64,000 nucleotides of DNA from positions 1,613,789 through 1,677,788 of the forward strand of contig NZ_JH711481.1 of NCBI RefSeq assembly GCF_000269805.1, given 5' to 3'. This DNA is from Actinomyces massiliensis 4401292 (GTDB lineage Bacteria > Actinomycetota > Actinomycetes > Actinomycetales > Actinomycetaceae). The translations under genes were made by a program, and so were the position numbers. This document shows, piece after piece, positions 44,317-54,005 of the stretch. The number at the start of each line of letters is the position of its first letter. The first letter of the stretch is position 1. The notes beneath the pieces were generated by a model. It worked only from the letters and a program-made list of their open reading frames with translations, made no database searches and was not told the DNA's origin.

Positions 44317-46941
44317 TCAGTGCGCAGCGGCCTCGCAGGCCTGCGCACCGGCCACCCGGCGGGTGTCGTCGAGATTCTCCGCCACGATCCGGCGGAAGGC
44401 GGCCGGTGCGTCCCGGTGGGAGGCCAGCCAGCCTTCCAGGGCGCCGATCGGGTCGACGCCCTCCAGACCGACCGGCGCGGGGGACCACAGCGCGGTCAGC
44501 AGGTTCTCCGCCATGTGGAAGGTGCGAGTCTCCCAAAGGGCATCCGCCTCGCGGACGTACTCCTCGATGAAGGGCACGAGCAGCTCCGGATTGCGCTCGA
44601 CGCTGCGGAAGCCGCGCAGTGTCTTGACCTGGGTCTCATTGGGCATGGAGGCGTCCTCGACGAGTCTGCGCCAGGCTGCGGCCTTGGCCTCGGCGGTCGG
44701 GACCGAGGCCCGTGCCTGCGCCGCGCGCTCGCGCCCCGTCGTCGTGAGGTCCCGGCTCTCCTCAGCGGCGATCTCGTCTTCGCCCGCGCGGCCCGCGGCC
44801 ACCAGGCCGATGAGCAGCTCCCAGCGCAGATCCTGGTCGACGACGAGTCCCTCGAGCGGCTGTGAACCGCTGAGCCAGGCGGCCACCGCCGCGGTCTGCT
44901 CCTCGGTCACGGCGTGGTCGGCGACGGCGCGCACCAGCTGGAGCTGGGCGTCGCTGCCGGCCTCGGCGGCCCGGGCGAGGGCCAGGAGCGCGTCTGCCGT
45001 TGCCGTCACGGCCACCGGGCGGTCTTCCTGGGGCAGGTAGTGGCTCAAGCAGACGGTGATCCGGCCCAGCAGTCCCTGGACCACCGAGGAGTGGGCCTCC
45101 ACCCGCAGCGCTCGGAGCGCCGCTGCCAGGAAGCGCGATGCCGGAAGCTCGCCGTCGCGCACCAGGTCCCATGCGGAGGCCAGCAGTATCGAGCGCGGCA
45201 GCGACTCGGTGAAGGCGTCCACATGCTCCAGCCCCGTGGTCAGCGAGGCCTCGTCCAGGCGCACTTTGGCGTAGGTGAGGTCGTCATCGTTGAGGATGAG
45301 GACGTCTGCGCGGCGCGTCCCGACGAGTTCGGGAACCGGCGTGATCTCGCCGTCCACATCCAGCTCCACGCGGCCGGTGCGCTCCAGGCGCGCACTCCCG
45401 CCCTGGCCGGTCACTGCGTAGGAGCCGATCGCCACACGGTGCGGGCGCAGGGTGGCCGGGGACCCCTCGGGGATCTCCTGGCGGATGGCCGCGGAGGTGA
45501 TGATGCCGTCGCCGTCGGTCTCGATCGACATGCGCAGGGTGGTCACGCCCGCCTCCTGAAGCCACACGCGGGTCCAGGCCTCCAGGTCGCGCCCCGAGAC
45601 CTTCTCCAGCTCGGCGAGCAGGTCGGCCAATGTGGCATTGCCGTAGGCATGGGCGGCCAGGTAGCTCTTGATCCCCTTGAAGAAGCTCTCCCGGCCAACG
45701 TAGCCCACGAGGGCCGTCAGGACGGCGGCCCCCTTGGCGTAGGTGATGCCGTCGAAGTTCACCTCGACGTCGTGCAGGTCGTTGATCTCGGCCGCGACCG
45801 GGTGGGTCGAGGAGAGCTGATCCTGGTTGTAGGCCCAGCCCTTCTCGAGGATCTGGAAAGTGGTCCAGGCGTCTGTGAAGCGCGTGGTCTCGGCGACGGC
45901 GAGCGTGGAGATGTACTCGGCGAAGGACTCGTTGAGCCACAGGTCGTTCCACCACTTCATCGTCACCATGTCCCCGAACCACATGTGGGCCAGTTCGTGG
46001 AGGATGGTGACGGCGCGGCGCTCCACGCGCGCCTCGACGGGCCGGGAGCGGAAGACGTAGTCGTCGCGGTGGGTGACGCACCCGGCGTTCTCCATGGCGC
46101 CCGCATTGAACTCGGGCACGAAGATCTGGTCGTACTTCGTGAAGGCGTAGGGGGTGCCGAATAGCTCCTCGTAGTAGGCGAAGCCGTTGCGGGTCATCTC
46201 CAGGATCTCGTCGGAGTCCATGTGCTCGGCCAGCGAGGCGCGGCAGTAGACGCCCAGCGGGACGACCCGGCCATCGGGCGCCCGGTACTCGTCGGTGGCG
46301 CCCCGGTAGGGGCCGGCGACGATCGCGGTGATGTAGGAGCTGATCGGCTCGGTGGGGGCGAAGGCGAAGGTGCGGTTCCCGTCCTGATGGGTCGGTGAGG
46401 GCGTGGGGGAGTTGGACAGGACGGTCCAGCCCTCGGGCACGGTCACCGTGAAGGTGAAGGAGGCCTTGAGGTCCGGCTGCTCGAAGACGGCGAAGACCCG
46501 ACGGGCGTCGGGCACCTCGAACTGGGTGTAGAGATAAGTCTCGGAGTCGGCCGGGTCGGTGAACCGGTGCAGCCCCTCCCCGGTGTGCATGTAGGCGCAG
46601 TCGGCGACCACCGTCAGCTCATTGTCGGCCATCAGATCGGCCAGGACGATACGGGAGTCGACATAGACCTCGGCGGGGTCCAGCTCGCGGCCATTCAGGA
46701 CGATGGAGTGCACCCGCGGGGCCACCAGGTCGATGAAGGTAGCCGCATCGGAACCGGCTGACTCTGCGGGTTCGCCTGGCCCGGCCGGCTCGATCGAGAA
46801 CTGGACGGTCGTCGTCGAGCGGAACGTCTCCTGCGCCGGGTCCGCGGCGCCGCTGAGGTCCAGAACGACGTCGTAGTTCTTCACGGTCACGAGGCCGGCG
46901 CGGGCTGCGGCCTCCTCGCGAGTCAGGTTCTGACCGGGCAT
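44317..46941 (-). CDS. pepN: M1-family aminopeptidase N
   Basis: An 874-residue cytosolic zinc aminopeptidase. The exopeptidase motif GAMENAGCVTH and zinc motif HELAHMWFGDMVTMKWWND with the distant Glu in LNESFAEY are intact. An N-terminal beta domain (MPGQNLTREEAAARAGLV) and the helical C-terminal ERAP1-like domain match actinobacterial PepN in order and length. The ATG at 46941 has AGAAGGAG upstream. It is a single-gene unit, with a hairpin between it and the wall-protein gene upstream. Confidence 0.95.
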   Translation of the reverse strand: MPGQNLTREEAAARAGLVTVKNYDVVLDLSGAADPAQETFRSTTTVQFSIEPAGPGEPAESAGSDAATFIDLVAPRVHSIVLNGRELDPAEVYVDSRIVLADLMADNELTVVADCAYMHTGEGLHRFTDPADSETYLYTQFEVPDARRVFAVFEQPDLKASFTFTVTVPEGWTVLSNSPTPSPTHQDGNRTFAFAPTEPISSYITAIVAGPYRGATDEYRAPDGRVVPLGVYCRASLAEHMDSDEILEMTRNGFAYYEELFGTPYAFTKYDQIFVPEFNAGAMENAGCVTHRDDYVFRSRPVEARVERRAVTILHELAHMWFGDMVTMKWWNDLWLNESFAEYISTLAVAETTRFTDAWTTFQILEKGWAYNQDQLSSTHPVAAEINDLHDVEVNFDGITYAKGAAVLTALVGYVGRESFFKGIKSYLAAHAYGNATLADLLAELEKVSGRDLEAWTRVWLQEAGVTTLRMSIETDGDGIITSAAIRQEIPEGSPATLRPHRVAIGSYAVTGQGGSARLERTGRVELDVDGEITPVPELVGTRRADVLILNDDDLTYAKVRLDEASLTTGLEHVDAFTESLPRSILLASAWDLVRDGELPASRFLAAALRALRVEAHSSVVQGLLGRITVCLSHYLPQEDRPVAVTATADALLALARAAEAGSDAQLQLVRAVADHAVTEEQTAAVAAWLSGSQPLEGLVVDQDLRWELLIGLVAAGRAGEDEIAAEESRDLTTTGRERAAQARASVPTAEAKAAAWRRLVEDASMPNETQVKTLRGFRSVERNPELLVPFIEEYVREADALWETRTFHMAENLLTALWSPAPVGLEGVDPIGALEGWLASHRDAPAAFRRIVAENLDDTRRVAGAQACEAAAH

Positions 46942-47094
46942 ATGTGCTCCTTCTGGTGGTGGAACGGGTCGGCGGCGGGGCGGTCGGCCCGCGGTGGCGC
47001 TCATGATGACGATGCGGCGGGCGCCTGACGCCATCCTCTCATCCTGTGCGCAGGCGACCCGGCGGGCGCTGCGAGAACTGAGCGACGGGGGAGT

Positions 47095-47140
47095 AGAGGA
47101 GCCCGGGTGCGCACGATCTCGTGCGCACCCGGGCTCCTCT
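47095..47140. terminator. 22-bp perfect inverted repeat
   Basis: The arms start AGAGGAGCCCGGG on one side and mirror it perfectly on the other, with only two bases between. It follows the wall-protein gene (minus strand) and probably ends its transcript. Confidence 0.75.
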
Positions 47141-47220
47141 GGGTATCAGGTCGGTATCAGGTCCTCAGCGGGATGTCGTGGCCGGGAGAGCCGCAGCATC
47201 CTGGAGAGGTCGTCCTCGGG

Positions 47221-48180
47221 TCAGGCCCGACGACGGGCCATGAGGACACCGCCCGCAGTGAGCAGGCCGGCGGCGGCGATGGCGAAGCCGAGGCTCGTAC
47301 CGGTCTTGGCGAGTCCGGACTTCGGGGCGGCCGGGGCGGCGGCTCCCGGGTCTCCGGTCGCCGGGTCGGTGGCACCCGGGTCAGCGGCACCCGGGTCGGC
47401 CGGAGCCGGGTTGTTCGGGTCGGAGGGCAGCTTGCCGTCCTGGACCTGCCACCAGCCGTCCTTCACCTCGATCGCCTCGCTGAAGAAGTGCTCGCCGTAG
47501 GTGGAGCCCACTACGTAGAAGTGGTACATGCCGTCAGGCAGGTCGGTCACGGCGGGGGCGTCGTAGGCGACATCACCCTGTGCGCCGGCGGTGACCTCGT
47601 ACAGGTCCTTGACCGTGTTGCCGTCCTCGTCGGTGATGTAGAAGTTCACGGACTCACCCGGGGTGAAGCCGGTGAGGTTGGCCGTGAAGGTCTGGGAGTC
47701 GAACGTGCCATCGCCGTCGGTGTCCCAGGAGCTGATGTGGGCATCGCCATCCACGTCGGTGGAGTCGAGGATGAGCGGCATCTGCTGCGTGCCGGTGACC
47801 TGACCGTTGTAGTCGACGCACGCGACGCCCAGGGTGAGCACGGCGGGGTTGTCGAAGCCGTTCTTGGCCACGATGCTGGGGATGTCGATGGTGGCGCTCC
47901 AGGTGCCGTCGCTGTTAGCGGCCTCGGCGCCGGCGGCGTCCTCGATCGCGGTGCCGTCCTGGGAGTACAGGCCCCAGGTGATGGCGGAGCGGCTGTTGCC
48001 GACGGGGTTGCATCCGACGCCGGAGACGGCCACGTTCTGGCTGGGGGCGTAACGGCCGACGTAGTTGTCGTCGATGGTGAAGCCTGATGCGCCGTCGTCG
48101 GCAGCGGCGGGGCTGGCGATAGCGCCGACCGTGACCAGCGCGGCGGCGCCGACGGTGGCAAGGGAACGGCTAACACGCAT
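47221..48180 (-). CDS. LAKTG-anchored surface protein, paralogue of the GspA-like protein
   Basis: A 319-residue sortase substrate. A Sec signal peptide is at 1-30 (MRVSRSLATVGAAALVTVGA), two Cys stand in SGVGCNP and GVACVDYN, and LPDGMYHFYVVGSTYGEHFF is a motif shared with the protein encoded at 49521-50807. A Pro/Ala/Asp-rich stalk leads to SGLAKTG, a hydrophobic helix and a RRR tail. The stalk is short and lacks the long Ser/Thr stretch of its paralogue. TTGGAGG precedes the ATG at 48180. It is separated by 228 bp from the LCP gene and probably has its own promoter. Confidence 0.85.
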   Translation of the reverse strand: MRVSRSLATVGAAALVTVGAIASPAAADDGASGFTIDDNYVGRYAPSQNVAVSGVGCNPVGNSRSAITWGLYSQDGTAIEDAAGAEAANSDGTWSATIDIPSIVAKNGFDNPAVLTLGVACVDYNGQVTGTQQMPLILDSTDVDGDAHISSWDTDGDGTFDSQTFTANLTGFTPGESVNFYITDEDGNTVKDLYEVTAGAQGDVAYDAPAVTDLPDGMYHFYVVGSTYGEHFFSEAIEVKDGWWQVQDGKLPSDPNNPAPADPGAADPGATDPATGDPGAAAPAAPKSGLAKTGTSLGFAIAAAGLLTAGGVLMARRRA

Positions 48181-48408
48181 GGGGACCTCCAAATGATCTG
48201 GGAGTTAATGGGGTGTCGGGAACGTGCGCCTGCAGTGTTCCATCTGGTGCGGGGCATTTACAAGGCTTTAACAGCGTGTTCTCGGGCCGTGTCGTGAAAT
48301 GCGGTGTCACACGAGCCCCATGCGCCACCCTCGACATTGCTGGCCACTATTTCATCAGGTTGTATGGGGACTGCTCCCCATCTCGTTTCCTCACCCGGCC
48401 CGGGGCCT

Positions 48409-49509
48409 CTAGTCGGCCGGGGCGCAGGCGCCGGGCGTGTACCCGTACTCGGCGAGTACGGCGAAGGTCTCGTCCGTGGGGAAGGCGACGAAGGAGTCCC
48501 CCTGCGTCGGGGCGGGCACGTCGACGAGCGTGACGGCGTCGGTGCCCGCCCGGGCCATGGTGCTGATCAGATGGGTGAGATCGAGCAGGCCGGTTTCGTC
48601 ATCGACCCCGAGATTGCCGGTCAGGGTCCAGGCCAGCTGGTGCGCGGTGAGTGGATTGCGGGCCCGCTCGCGCATGGCGCTCATGAGGGCCTTCATGACG
48701 ACGCCGGAGTTCTGGGTGCGCCGGTGCGCGCCCTCGGTATCGGACAGGGCGACCCAGGCTCCATCGCGGTAGACCTCGGGGTGGCGGGAGCGGACCAGCG
48801 CCAGTGCGTCGACGCCGGACAGGGTCTGAGGGCCGGCCTGGGCGATGTCGAGGCCCGCGTTGGCGTCCCGGAAGGGTTCGTCGATCGTGACCTCCAGGCC
48901 GCCCAGGGAGTCGATGATGGAGGCGAACTGGGCCATGTCGACAGTGATCAGGTGGGTGGTGGTGATGTCGAGCTGGGTGCACAGCAGGTCGACCGTGTTC
49001 TGTGCGCCGTCGAGGTAGGAGGTGGCGAGCCGCTGCCGGGTGAACAGGGTCGGGCCGACGGTGAGGTCCCGGGGCAGGGTGAGGATGGTGAAGCCGTTCG
49101 CGGTGGGCCGCACAAGGGCCAGGACATCGGCGCGCGAACCGCCGCCGGTGTCCTCCACGGTGCCGTAGCGGTCCGGGCCCTCGGGAAGATTCTCGCGCGA
49201 GTCGGTGCCGACGATGAGCCAGGTCTCGTCGTCGGGAGCTGCAGTGTTATCGGTGCCGTCAGTGCTGCCGGTGCCGTCGGTGGCCGTGCGCGGCATATGG
49301 AGATCGGTGCGATCGAGCCTGGAGCTCATCAGGCCGATGTCGCCCAGCGCGAGGACCAGGATCAGGACGAGCACGAGACTGATGCCGACCAGAAATGGGT
49401 GCCTGCGCCTGAATGCGAGCGCCCGGGTGCGCGCAGCTGCTAGGGCTGTGCGCACCCGGGCGGGAGTGCGATCTGCGGAGGAGGTGTCGGAGTGCGTCAC
49501 TCCTCGCAC
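48409..49509 (-). CDS. lcpA: LytR-CpsA-Psr (LCP) family phosphotransferase
   Basis: A 366-residue membrane-anchored enzyme that transfers a lipid-linked glycopolymer to a wall or protein acceptor. One membrane helix (about 41-60), then the LCP domain with WLIVGTDSRENL, RADVLALVRPT, LPRDLTV, the pyrophosphate-binding Arg/Asp set in LVRSRHPEVYRDG, and QNSGVVMKAL. It lies 11 bp after a LAKTG-protein gene. In Actinomyces oris LcpA glycosylates the sortase substrate GspA and the genes were found together, so this pair very likely has the same relation. Start GTG at 49509 or 49500. Confidence 0.87.
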   Translation of the reverse strand: MRGVTHSDTSSADRTPARVRTALAAARTRALAFRRRHPFLVGISLVLVLILVLALGDIGLMSSRLDRTDLHMPRTATDGTGSTDGTDNTAAPDDETWLIVGTDSRENLPEGPDRYGTVEDTGGGSRADVLALVRPTANGFTILTLPRDLTVGPTLFTRQRLATSYLDGAQNTVDLLCTQLDITTTHLITVDMAQFASIIDSLGGLEVTIDEPFRDANAGLDIAQAGPQTLSGVDALALVRSRHPEVYRDGAWVALSDTEGAHRRTQNSGVVMKALMSAMRERARNPLTAHQLAWTLTGNLGVDDETGLLDLTHLISTMARAGTDAVTLVDVPAPTQGDSFVAFPTDETFAVLAEYGYTPGACAPAD

Positions 49510-49520
49510 ACTAGCGGGGC

Positions 49521-50807
49521 TCAGGCCTTACGGCGCGAAGCGAGGATGATGGCGCCGGAGGCCAGAAGGCCGGCGCCGATGAGCGCGACGCCGAGATCGG
49601 CACCGGTCTTGGCGAGCTCCTTCTTGGCGGGAGCGGGAGCCGACCCGGCCGCGGGCTTACTCTCGGTGGCCTTCTTGGCCTCGGGGGCGGGAGCGGCCGG
49701 AGCGGCCGGAGCCGGGTCATTCTGCTGCTGAGCGTTCTCGTTACCGGTGCCGGCGGCCGGAGTCTCGTTACTGGTGCCGGTGCCGGTGTCGGCGCCGGCA
49801 CCAGTGTCAGTGCCGGTGGTCGGAGTCTCGGTACTGGTGCCGTTGCCAGTGTCGGTGCCCTGGGTCTCGTCGTCGGTCGGCTGCTGGGGGCCCTTTCCGT
49901 CGCCCCTGTCGACGGCGTACATCTTGCCGTCCTTGACCAGGATGTTCTCGAACCAGGCGTGCTCACCGTATGAGTCGCCGAAAACGCCGACCTTGTAGCG
50001 GCCGTCGGGCAGATCGGCGGAAGGCGTGAAGGTCTGGTTGACGGCGCCCTGCGCGTCGGCGGTGAATGTGGCCAGGGCGGTGTAGTCGCCCTCGGCCGGT
50101 CCGGCCTCGCTGTTGTAGACGTTCTCCAGTGCGGCGCGGAAGGTGACCTCCTCGCTGTCGCGGAAGCCCTTGACGTCGAGCGCGATGGCCTGAGAGCCGT
50201 CGGACTGGTTGATCAGCTTGTAGGTGCCGCTGAGCTGGGTGGAGTCCAGCTCGAGGGACAGGCCGAGAGTTTTGAAGGCGCTGGTGTTGTAGTCCACGCA
50301 GGCGAAGGAGAGAGTGGTCCGCTGCTGGTCCTTCAGCCCGGCGGCGGGGACTGCGCGCGCCAGGTCGATGGTGGCGGTCCACGAGCCGTCCTCCTGGACC
50401 TCGCCGGTGCCCGAGGAGCCGGACGCGGAGGTGGCGGTCGATGCGGAAGCGGAGGTAGAGGGCGACGTCGACGTGGAGGCGTCAGAGTCATTAGAGGAGC
50501 TAGAGGAGTTAGAGGCGCCGGCGGCCTCTGAGGACTCAGTGGGCCCAGCAGCCTCCGCAGGGCCGGCAGGCTCGGCAGATCCGGCGTCGCCGATGGCCCA
50601 CAGCAGGCTGGTCGGATTGCCGGAGGGGTCGAGGCAGCCGGTGCCGGAGACGGTGAGGGTCGAGTTCGGGTCGGCGACGCCCGTGTAGTCGCCGTTCGTG
50701 ACGAAGCCGTCCTCCTCGGCGGCGAAGGCGGGGGCGGAAACGGCGGTGCCGGCGGCCACGAGGGCGGTGGCGGCACCAAGGGCGGCGACGGAGCGTCCGA
50801 GTCGCAT
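49521..50807 (-). CDS. gspA: GspA-like LAKTG surface glycoprotein candidate
   Basis: A 428-residue wall protein. It has a signal peptide (RLGRSVAALGAATALVAAG), Cys in SGTGC and FACVDYN, and LPDGRYKVGVFGDSYGEH. A Ser-rich insert near 95-125 (SNSSSSSNDSDASTSTSPS) and a Thr/Gly-rich stalk from 315 are likely glycosylation regions. KELAKTG, a helix and RRK end it. It is paralogous to the protein encoded at 47221-48180, and the gene is followed by an LCP gene on the same strand. TTGGAGG fixes the start at 50807. Assignment to GspA rests on gene pairing, sorting signal and composition, not on an alignment. Confidence 0.72.
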   Translation of the reverse strand: MRLGRSVAALGAATALVAAGTAVSAPAFAAEEDGFVTNGDYTGVADPNSTLTVSGTGCLDPSGNPTSLLWAIGDAGSAEPAGPAEAAGPTESSEAAGASNSSSSSNDSDASTSTSPSTSASASTATSASGSSGTGEVQEDGSWTATIDLARAVPAAGLKDQQRTTLSFACVDYNTSAFKTLGLSLELDSTQLSGTYKLINQSDGSQAIALDVKGFRDSEEVTFRAALENVYNSEAGPAEGDYTALATFTADAQGAVNQTFTPSADLPDGRYKVGVFGDSYGEHAWFENILVKDGKMYAVDRGDGKGPQQPTDDETQGTDTGNGTSTETPTTGTDTGAGADTGTGTSNETPAAGTGNENAQQQNDPAPAAPAAPAPEAKKATESKPAAGSAPAPAKKELAKTGADLGVALIGAGLLASGAIILASRRKA

Positions 50808-51112
50808 GAATCCTCCAAGGGGATGGTCGGGTCGGGTTGTCCATTCACGATGCGATGCATCGATCTGAACCCAACTGTCCCTCACGTAACATCGGGACAC
50901 AAGTCTGCAACGTCCAAAATATGAGATGAGAGGTACATCATCAATCACACCAGTCACACGAGCCTCAGATATATAAGCATTTTGTGTTCTAGGCCACGAA
51001 ACTAGGGTGTTAGTGGATCGCTGCGTGGATGGCCTCGCAACGCGATCGGCAGCGTCGAACTGAACTGAGGTGAACTGAGTTGAACTGAGTACGGTCGCGC
51101 CTCACCAGATGC
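50808..51112. other. AT-rich promoter region of gspA and short repeat
   Basis: 305 bases between the gspA-like gene and the M13 peptidase gene, both on the minus strand. The part 50935-51000 is AT-rich for this genome (ATATATAAGCATTTTGTG) and should hold the gspA promoter. At 51061-51090 there are three tandem copies of the 10-mer TGAACTGAGN. Confidence 0.6.
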
Positions 51113-53269
51113 TCACCAGATGCTCACCCGCTCCTCGGGTGCCAGCCACAGGGCGTCGCCCCGGGCCACATCGAAGGTCTCGTAGAACGCATCCATGTTG
51201 CGGACGATCCCGTTGCAGCGGAACTCGTTCGGGGAGTGCGGGTCGATGGCGAGCAGGAGCTCGGCGTAGTCGTCGCGGTTCCGGCTCCGCCAGATGCGCG
51301 CCCACGAGAAGAAGAAGCGCTCCATGGCCCTCAGGCCGTCGATCACGGGCGCCTCCTCGAGCGAGTCGATTCCCGCCTCGGCCAGCGCCAGTCGGTAGGC
51401 CTTGAGCGCGATCCCCAGCCCTCCCAGATCGCCGATGTTCTCGCCGATCGTCAGCGCGCCGTTGACATGCGGAACCTCGTCCGCATCCTCGCCTGCCGCC
51501 TCGGCACGGGCCACGAGCTGCGTCGGCCGATAGTCGTTGTACTGGTCGATGAGCGCCCTGGTGCGCGCCTTGAAGGCATCCCGGTCCTCGGGGGTCCACC
51601 AGTCGACCACTTTGCCGGTGCCGTCGAAGGTCGATCCCTGGTCGTCGAAGCCGTGCCCGATCTCGTGGCCGATGACCGCGCCGATGCCGCCGTAGTTGAC
51701 GGCGTCGTCGGCGGCCGGGTCGAAGAACGGCGGCTGGAGGATCGCCGCCGGGAAGACGATCTCGTTCATCGTCGGGTTGTAGTAGGCGTTGACGGTCTGC
51801 GGCGTCATGTGCCATTCGCCCCGATCGACCGGTCCGGGCAGCTTGCGCAGTGCGCGGGCCAGCTCGAACTCCTCGACCGAGCGAACCGATGCGATGACGT
51901 CCCCGGGAGTGATGACGACCGCGGAGTAATCCCGCCAGGTGTCCGGGTAGCCGATTTTGGGCGTGAACATGGCGAGCTTGTCCAGGGCGCGCTGACGGGT
52001 GGGCGGACTCATCCACTCCAGGGAGGAGATCGAGTCCCGGTAGGCCTCGATGAGGCGGCTCACCAGAGCCTCCATCCGCTCCTTGTGCTCGGGCGGGAAG
52101 TGCTCGGCCGCGTACAACTCGCCCAGGGCCTCGCCCATGGTGCTCTCGACCAGGCCCACGGCGCGCTTCCATCGCGGTCGCAGCTGGTCGATGCCCTGGA
52201 GGGTGCGCGAGTAGAAGGCGAAGGTCTCCTCCACGAAGGCCCGCGAGAGCAGGGCTGCGCGGTTGTGGAGGACATGCCATGCAGCCCACGCGCGCAGGTC
52301 TTCCAGGGGCGTCTCCCGCCACACCCGCGTCAGATGGGGCAGGTAGTCGGGCTGCTTGACGATCGTGCGATCGAGCAGCGTTGTGGGGTCCGCGCCCGCG
52401 TCTGCCGCGGCCTGGTCGATGCCGGAGCGCCAGGCCTCCCACGCGAAGTCCGGCGCCGATTCCGTGATCTCGGCCCAGGTGCGCGGATTGTTCATCTTCT
52501 CCACATCGCGGCAGGCCACGCGGTCCCAGTGCCCGGCGGCCAGAGCGGTCTCCACGGCCATCACTGCGGCGGCCAGGGCCTCGGCGTCGGCGCCGAGCCG
52601 CTGCGGCAGCCCCGCCAGATCGAGCATCCGTGCCACGTGGGCCGTGTAGGCCTCGCGGATCTTCGCGCGAGCCTCCTGGCGGTAGTACGACTCGTCGGGC
52701 AGGCCGAGCCCGGACTGCCCCATCCAGGTCGTGTAATGGTCTGGGTCGTTCAGGTCGACCTCGACATTGATGGCGACAGGGCCCGAGAAGCCGGTGGTGA
52801 TCCCCGCTCCCAGGACGCGGGCCAGGGAGTCCTTGTCGTCTGCATTCAGAATCGGAGCGAACTCGGCCTCCAGCGGGGCCGCTCCCAGCTCCTCGATGCG
52901 CTCCTCGTCGAGGAAGGAGGCGTACAGGGAGGCGATCTTGGCCGATGGCGCGGCCGATTCCCCCAGGGCGGTCGGAGCGGCGTTCGGCTCCGCCTGCGCG
53001 ACGAGTCCGTCGAGGATGTCCCTGCAGGCGGCCTCCGCGGTTTCGCGCAGAACCAGGAAGGTTCCGGTTCCCGGGCGGTCGGCCGGGATCTGCGCCGTCT
53101 TGATCCATGCGCCGTTGGCGCAGCGGAAGAGGTCGTCCTGCGGGCGGACGGCGGGGTCGGCCGCCGAGGTGTCGAGCACGCCGCCGAGCAGGGAGCCCGC
53201 CGAGCCCTCGGGGCGGTCGGGGTCCTTGACGGGGACGCGTCGTGCCGAAGCGGAGGAGTGAGTCGTCAT
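51113..53269 (-). CDS. M13-family zinc metallopeptidase (PepO/neprilysin type)
   Basis: A 718-residue endopeptidase of the neprilysin family, without signal peptide and thus probably cytosolic or released. VNAYYNPTMNEIVFPAAIL, the zinc motif GHEIGHGFDDQG, ENIGDLGGL with the third ligand, and DPHSPNEFRCNG near the end are canonical. The N-terminal PRVRPQDDLFRCANGAW-like sequence (VRPQDDLFRCANGAW) is also typical. It starts at the ATG at 53269 and is divergent from rpiB. Confidence 0.94.
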   Translation of the reverse strand: MTTHSSASARRVPVKDPDRPEGSAGSLLGGVLDTSAADPAVRPQDDLFRCANGAWIKTAQIPADRPGTGTFLVLRETAEAACRDILDGLVAQAEPNAAPTALGESAAPSAKIASLYASFLDEERIEELGAAPLEAEFAPILNADDKDSLARVLGAGITTGFSGPVAINVEVDLNDPDHYTTWMGQSGLGLPDESYYRQEARAKIREAYTAHVARMLDLAGLPQRLGADAEALAAAVMAVETALAAGHWDRVACRDVEKMNNPRTWAEITESAPDFAWEAWRSGIDQAAADAGADPTTLLDRTIVKQPDYLPHLTRVWRETPLEDLRAWAAWHVLHNRAALLSRAFVEETFAFYSRTLQGIDQLRPRWKRAVGLVESTMGEALGELYAAEHFPPEHKERMEALVSRLIEAYRDSISSLEWMSPPTRQRALDKLAMFTPKIGYPDTWRDYSAVVITPGDVIASVRSVEEFELARALRKLPGPVDRGEWHMTPQTVNAYYNPTMNEIVFPAAILQPPFFDPAADDAVNYGGIGAVIGHEIGHGFDDQGSTFDGTGKVVDWWTPEDRDAFKARTRALIDQYNDYRPTQLVARAEAAGEDADEVPHVNGALTIGENIGDLGGLGIALKAYRLALAEAGIDSLEEAPVIDGLRAMERFFFSWARIWRSRNRDDYAELLLAIDPHSPNEFRCNGIVRNMDAFYETFDVARGDALWLAPEERVSIW

Positions 53270-53354
53270 GACCCCACGCTAACGTGGGCGCTATCCGCAC
53301 ATCCGTGCGGCTGGCCTCCACCCGATGCTGTTCGCGTGAGGCACAATCCGTGCC

Positions 53355-53840
53355 ATGCGTATCCATATCGCCTCCGACCATGCCGGCTTCGACCTCAAGA
53401 CCGCGGTGGCCGAGCACCTGCGGGAAGTCGGGCACGAGGTCATCGATCACGGGGCCCACACCTACGATCCCGACGACGACTACCCCTCCTTCTGCGTCTC
53501 CTGCGGGGAAGCCGTCGTCGACGACGCCGGCAGTCTCGGCATTGTCCTGGGGGGCAGCGGCAACGGCGAGCAGATCGCCGCCAATAAGGTCGACGGCGTG
53601 CGCGCCGCCCTGGCCTGGTCCATCGAGACCGCCCGATTGGCCAGGCAGCACAACAATGCCAACGTCGTATCCCTGGGCGGGCGCATGCACGACCTCGGCC
53701 AGGGGCTGGAAATCATCGACGCCTTCATCGCCGAGCCCTTCAGCGGCGACGAGCGCCACGTGCGCCGCATCGCCCAGCTGGTCGACTACGAGCTGCGCTC
53801 CCACCGCGGCCCCGATCCCATCGAGCCCATCGGCGCCTGA
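53355..53840 (+). CDS. rpiB: ribose-5-phosphate isomerase B
   Basis: A 161-residue isomerase that converts ribose 5-phosphate and ribulose 5-phosphate in the pentose phosphate pathway. IASDHAGFDLK, YDPDDDYPSFCVSCGEAV, LGGSGNGEQIAANKV and NNANVVSLGGRMHD are the full set of family motifs. The ATG at 53355 gives the usual N-terminus. A DNA glycosylase gene follows in the same direction, as in several actinobacteria. Confidence 0.95.
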   Translation: MRIHIASDHAGFDLKTAVAEHLREVGHEVIDHGAHTYDPDDDYPSFCVSCGEAVVDDAGSLGIVLGGSGNGEQIAANKVDGVRAALAWSIETARLARQHNNANVVSLGGRMHDLGQGLEIIDAFIAEPFSGDERHVRRIAQLVDYELRSHRGPDPIEPIGA

Positions 53841-53936
53841 GCAGCGCCTGAAGCGCCTGGTCAGCAGGCGAGCAGTGTCGAGCAGTACGGTCGGGAGCCG
53901 GGCGCCCCGCCGCAGTTCTCGTAGTTCCTCTGCAGT

Positions 53937-53980
53937 TCCCGGTAAATCCCGGTAGATCCCGGTAAATCCCGGTAAATCCT
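53937..53980. repeat. 10-bp tandem repeat x4
   Basis: TCCCGGTAAA-type units: CCCGGTAAAT, CCCGGTAGAT, CCCGGTAAAT, CCCGGTAAAT in a row between rpiB and the glycosylase gene, ending 25 bp before the start codon. Confidence 0.9.
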
Positions 53981-54005
53981 CATACGTTCCCAAGGAGTCC
54001 GCGCT

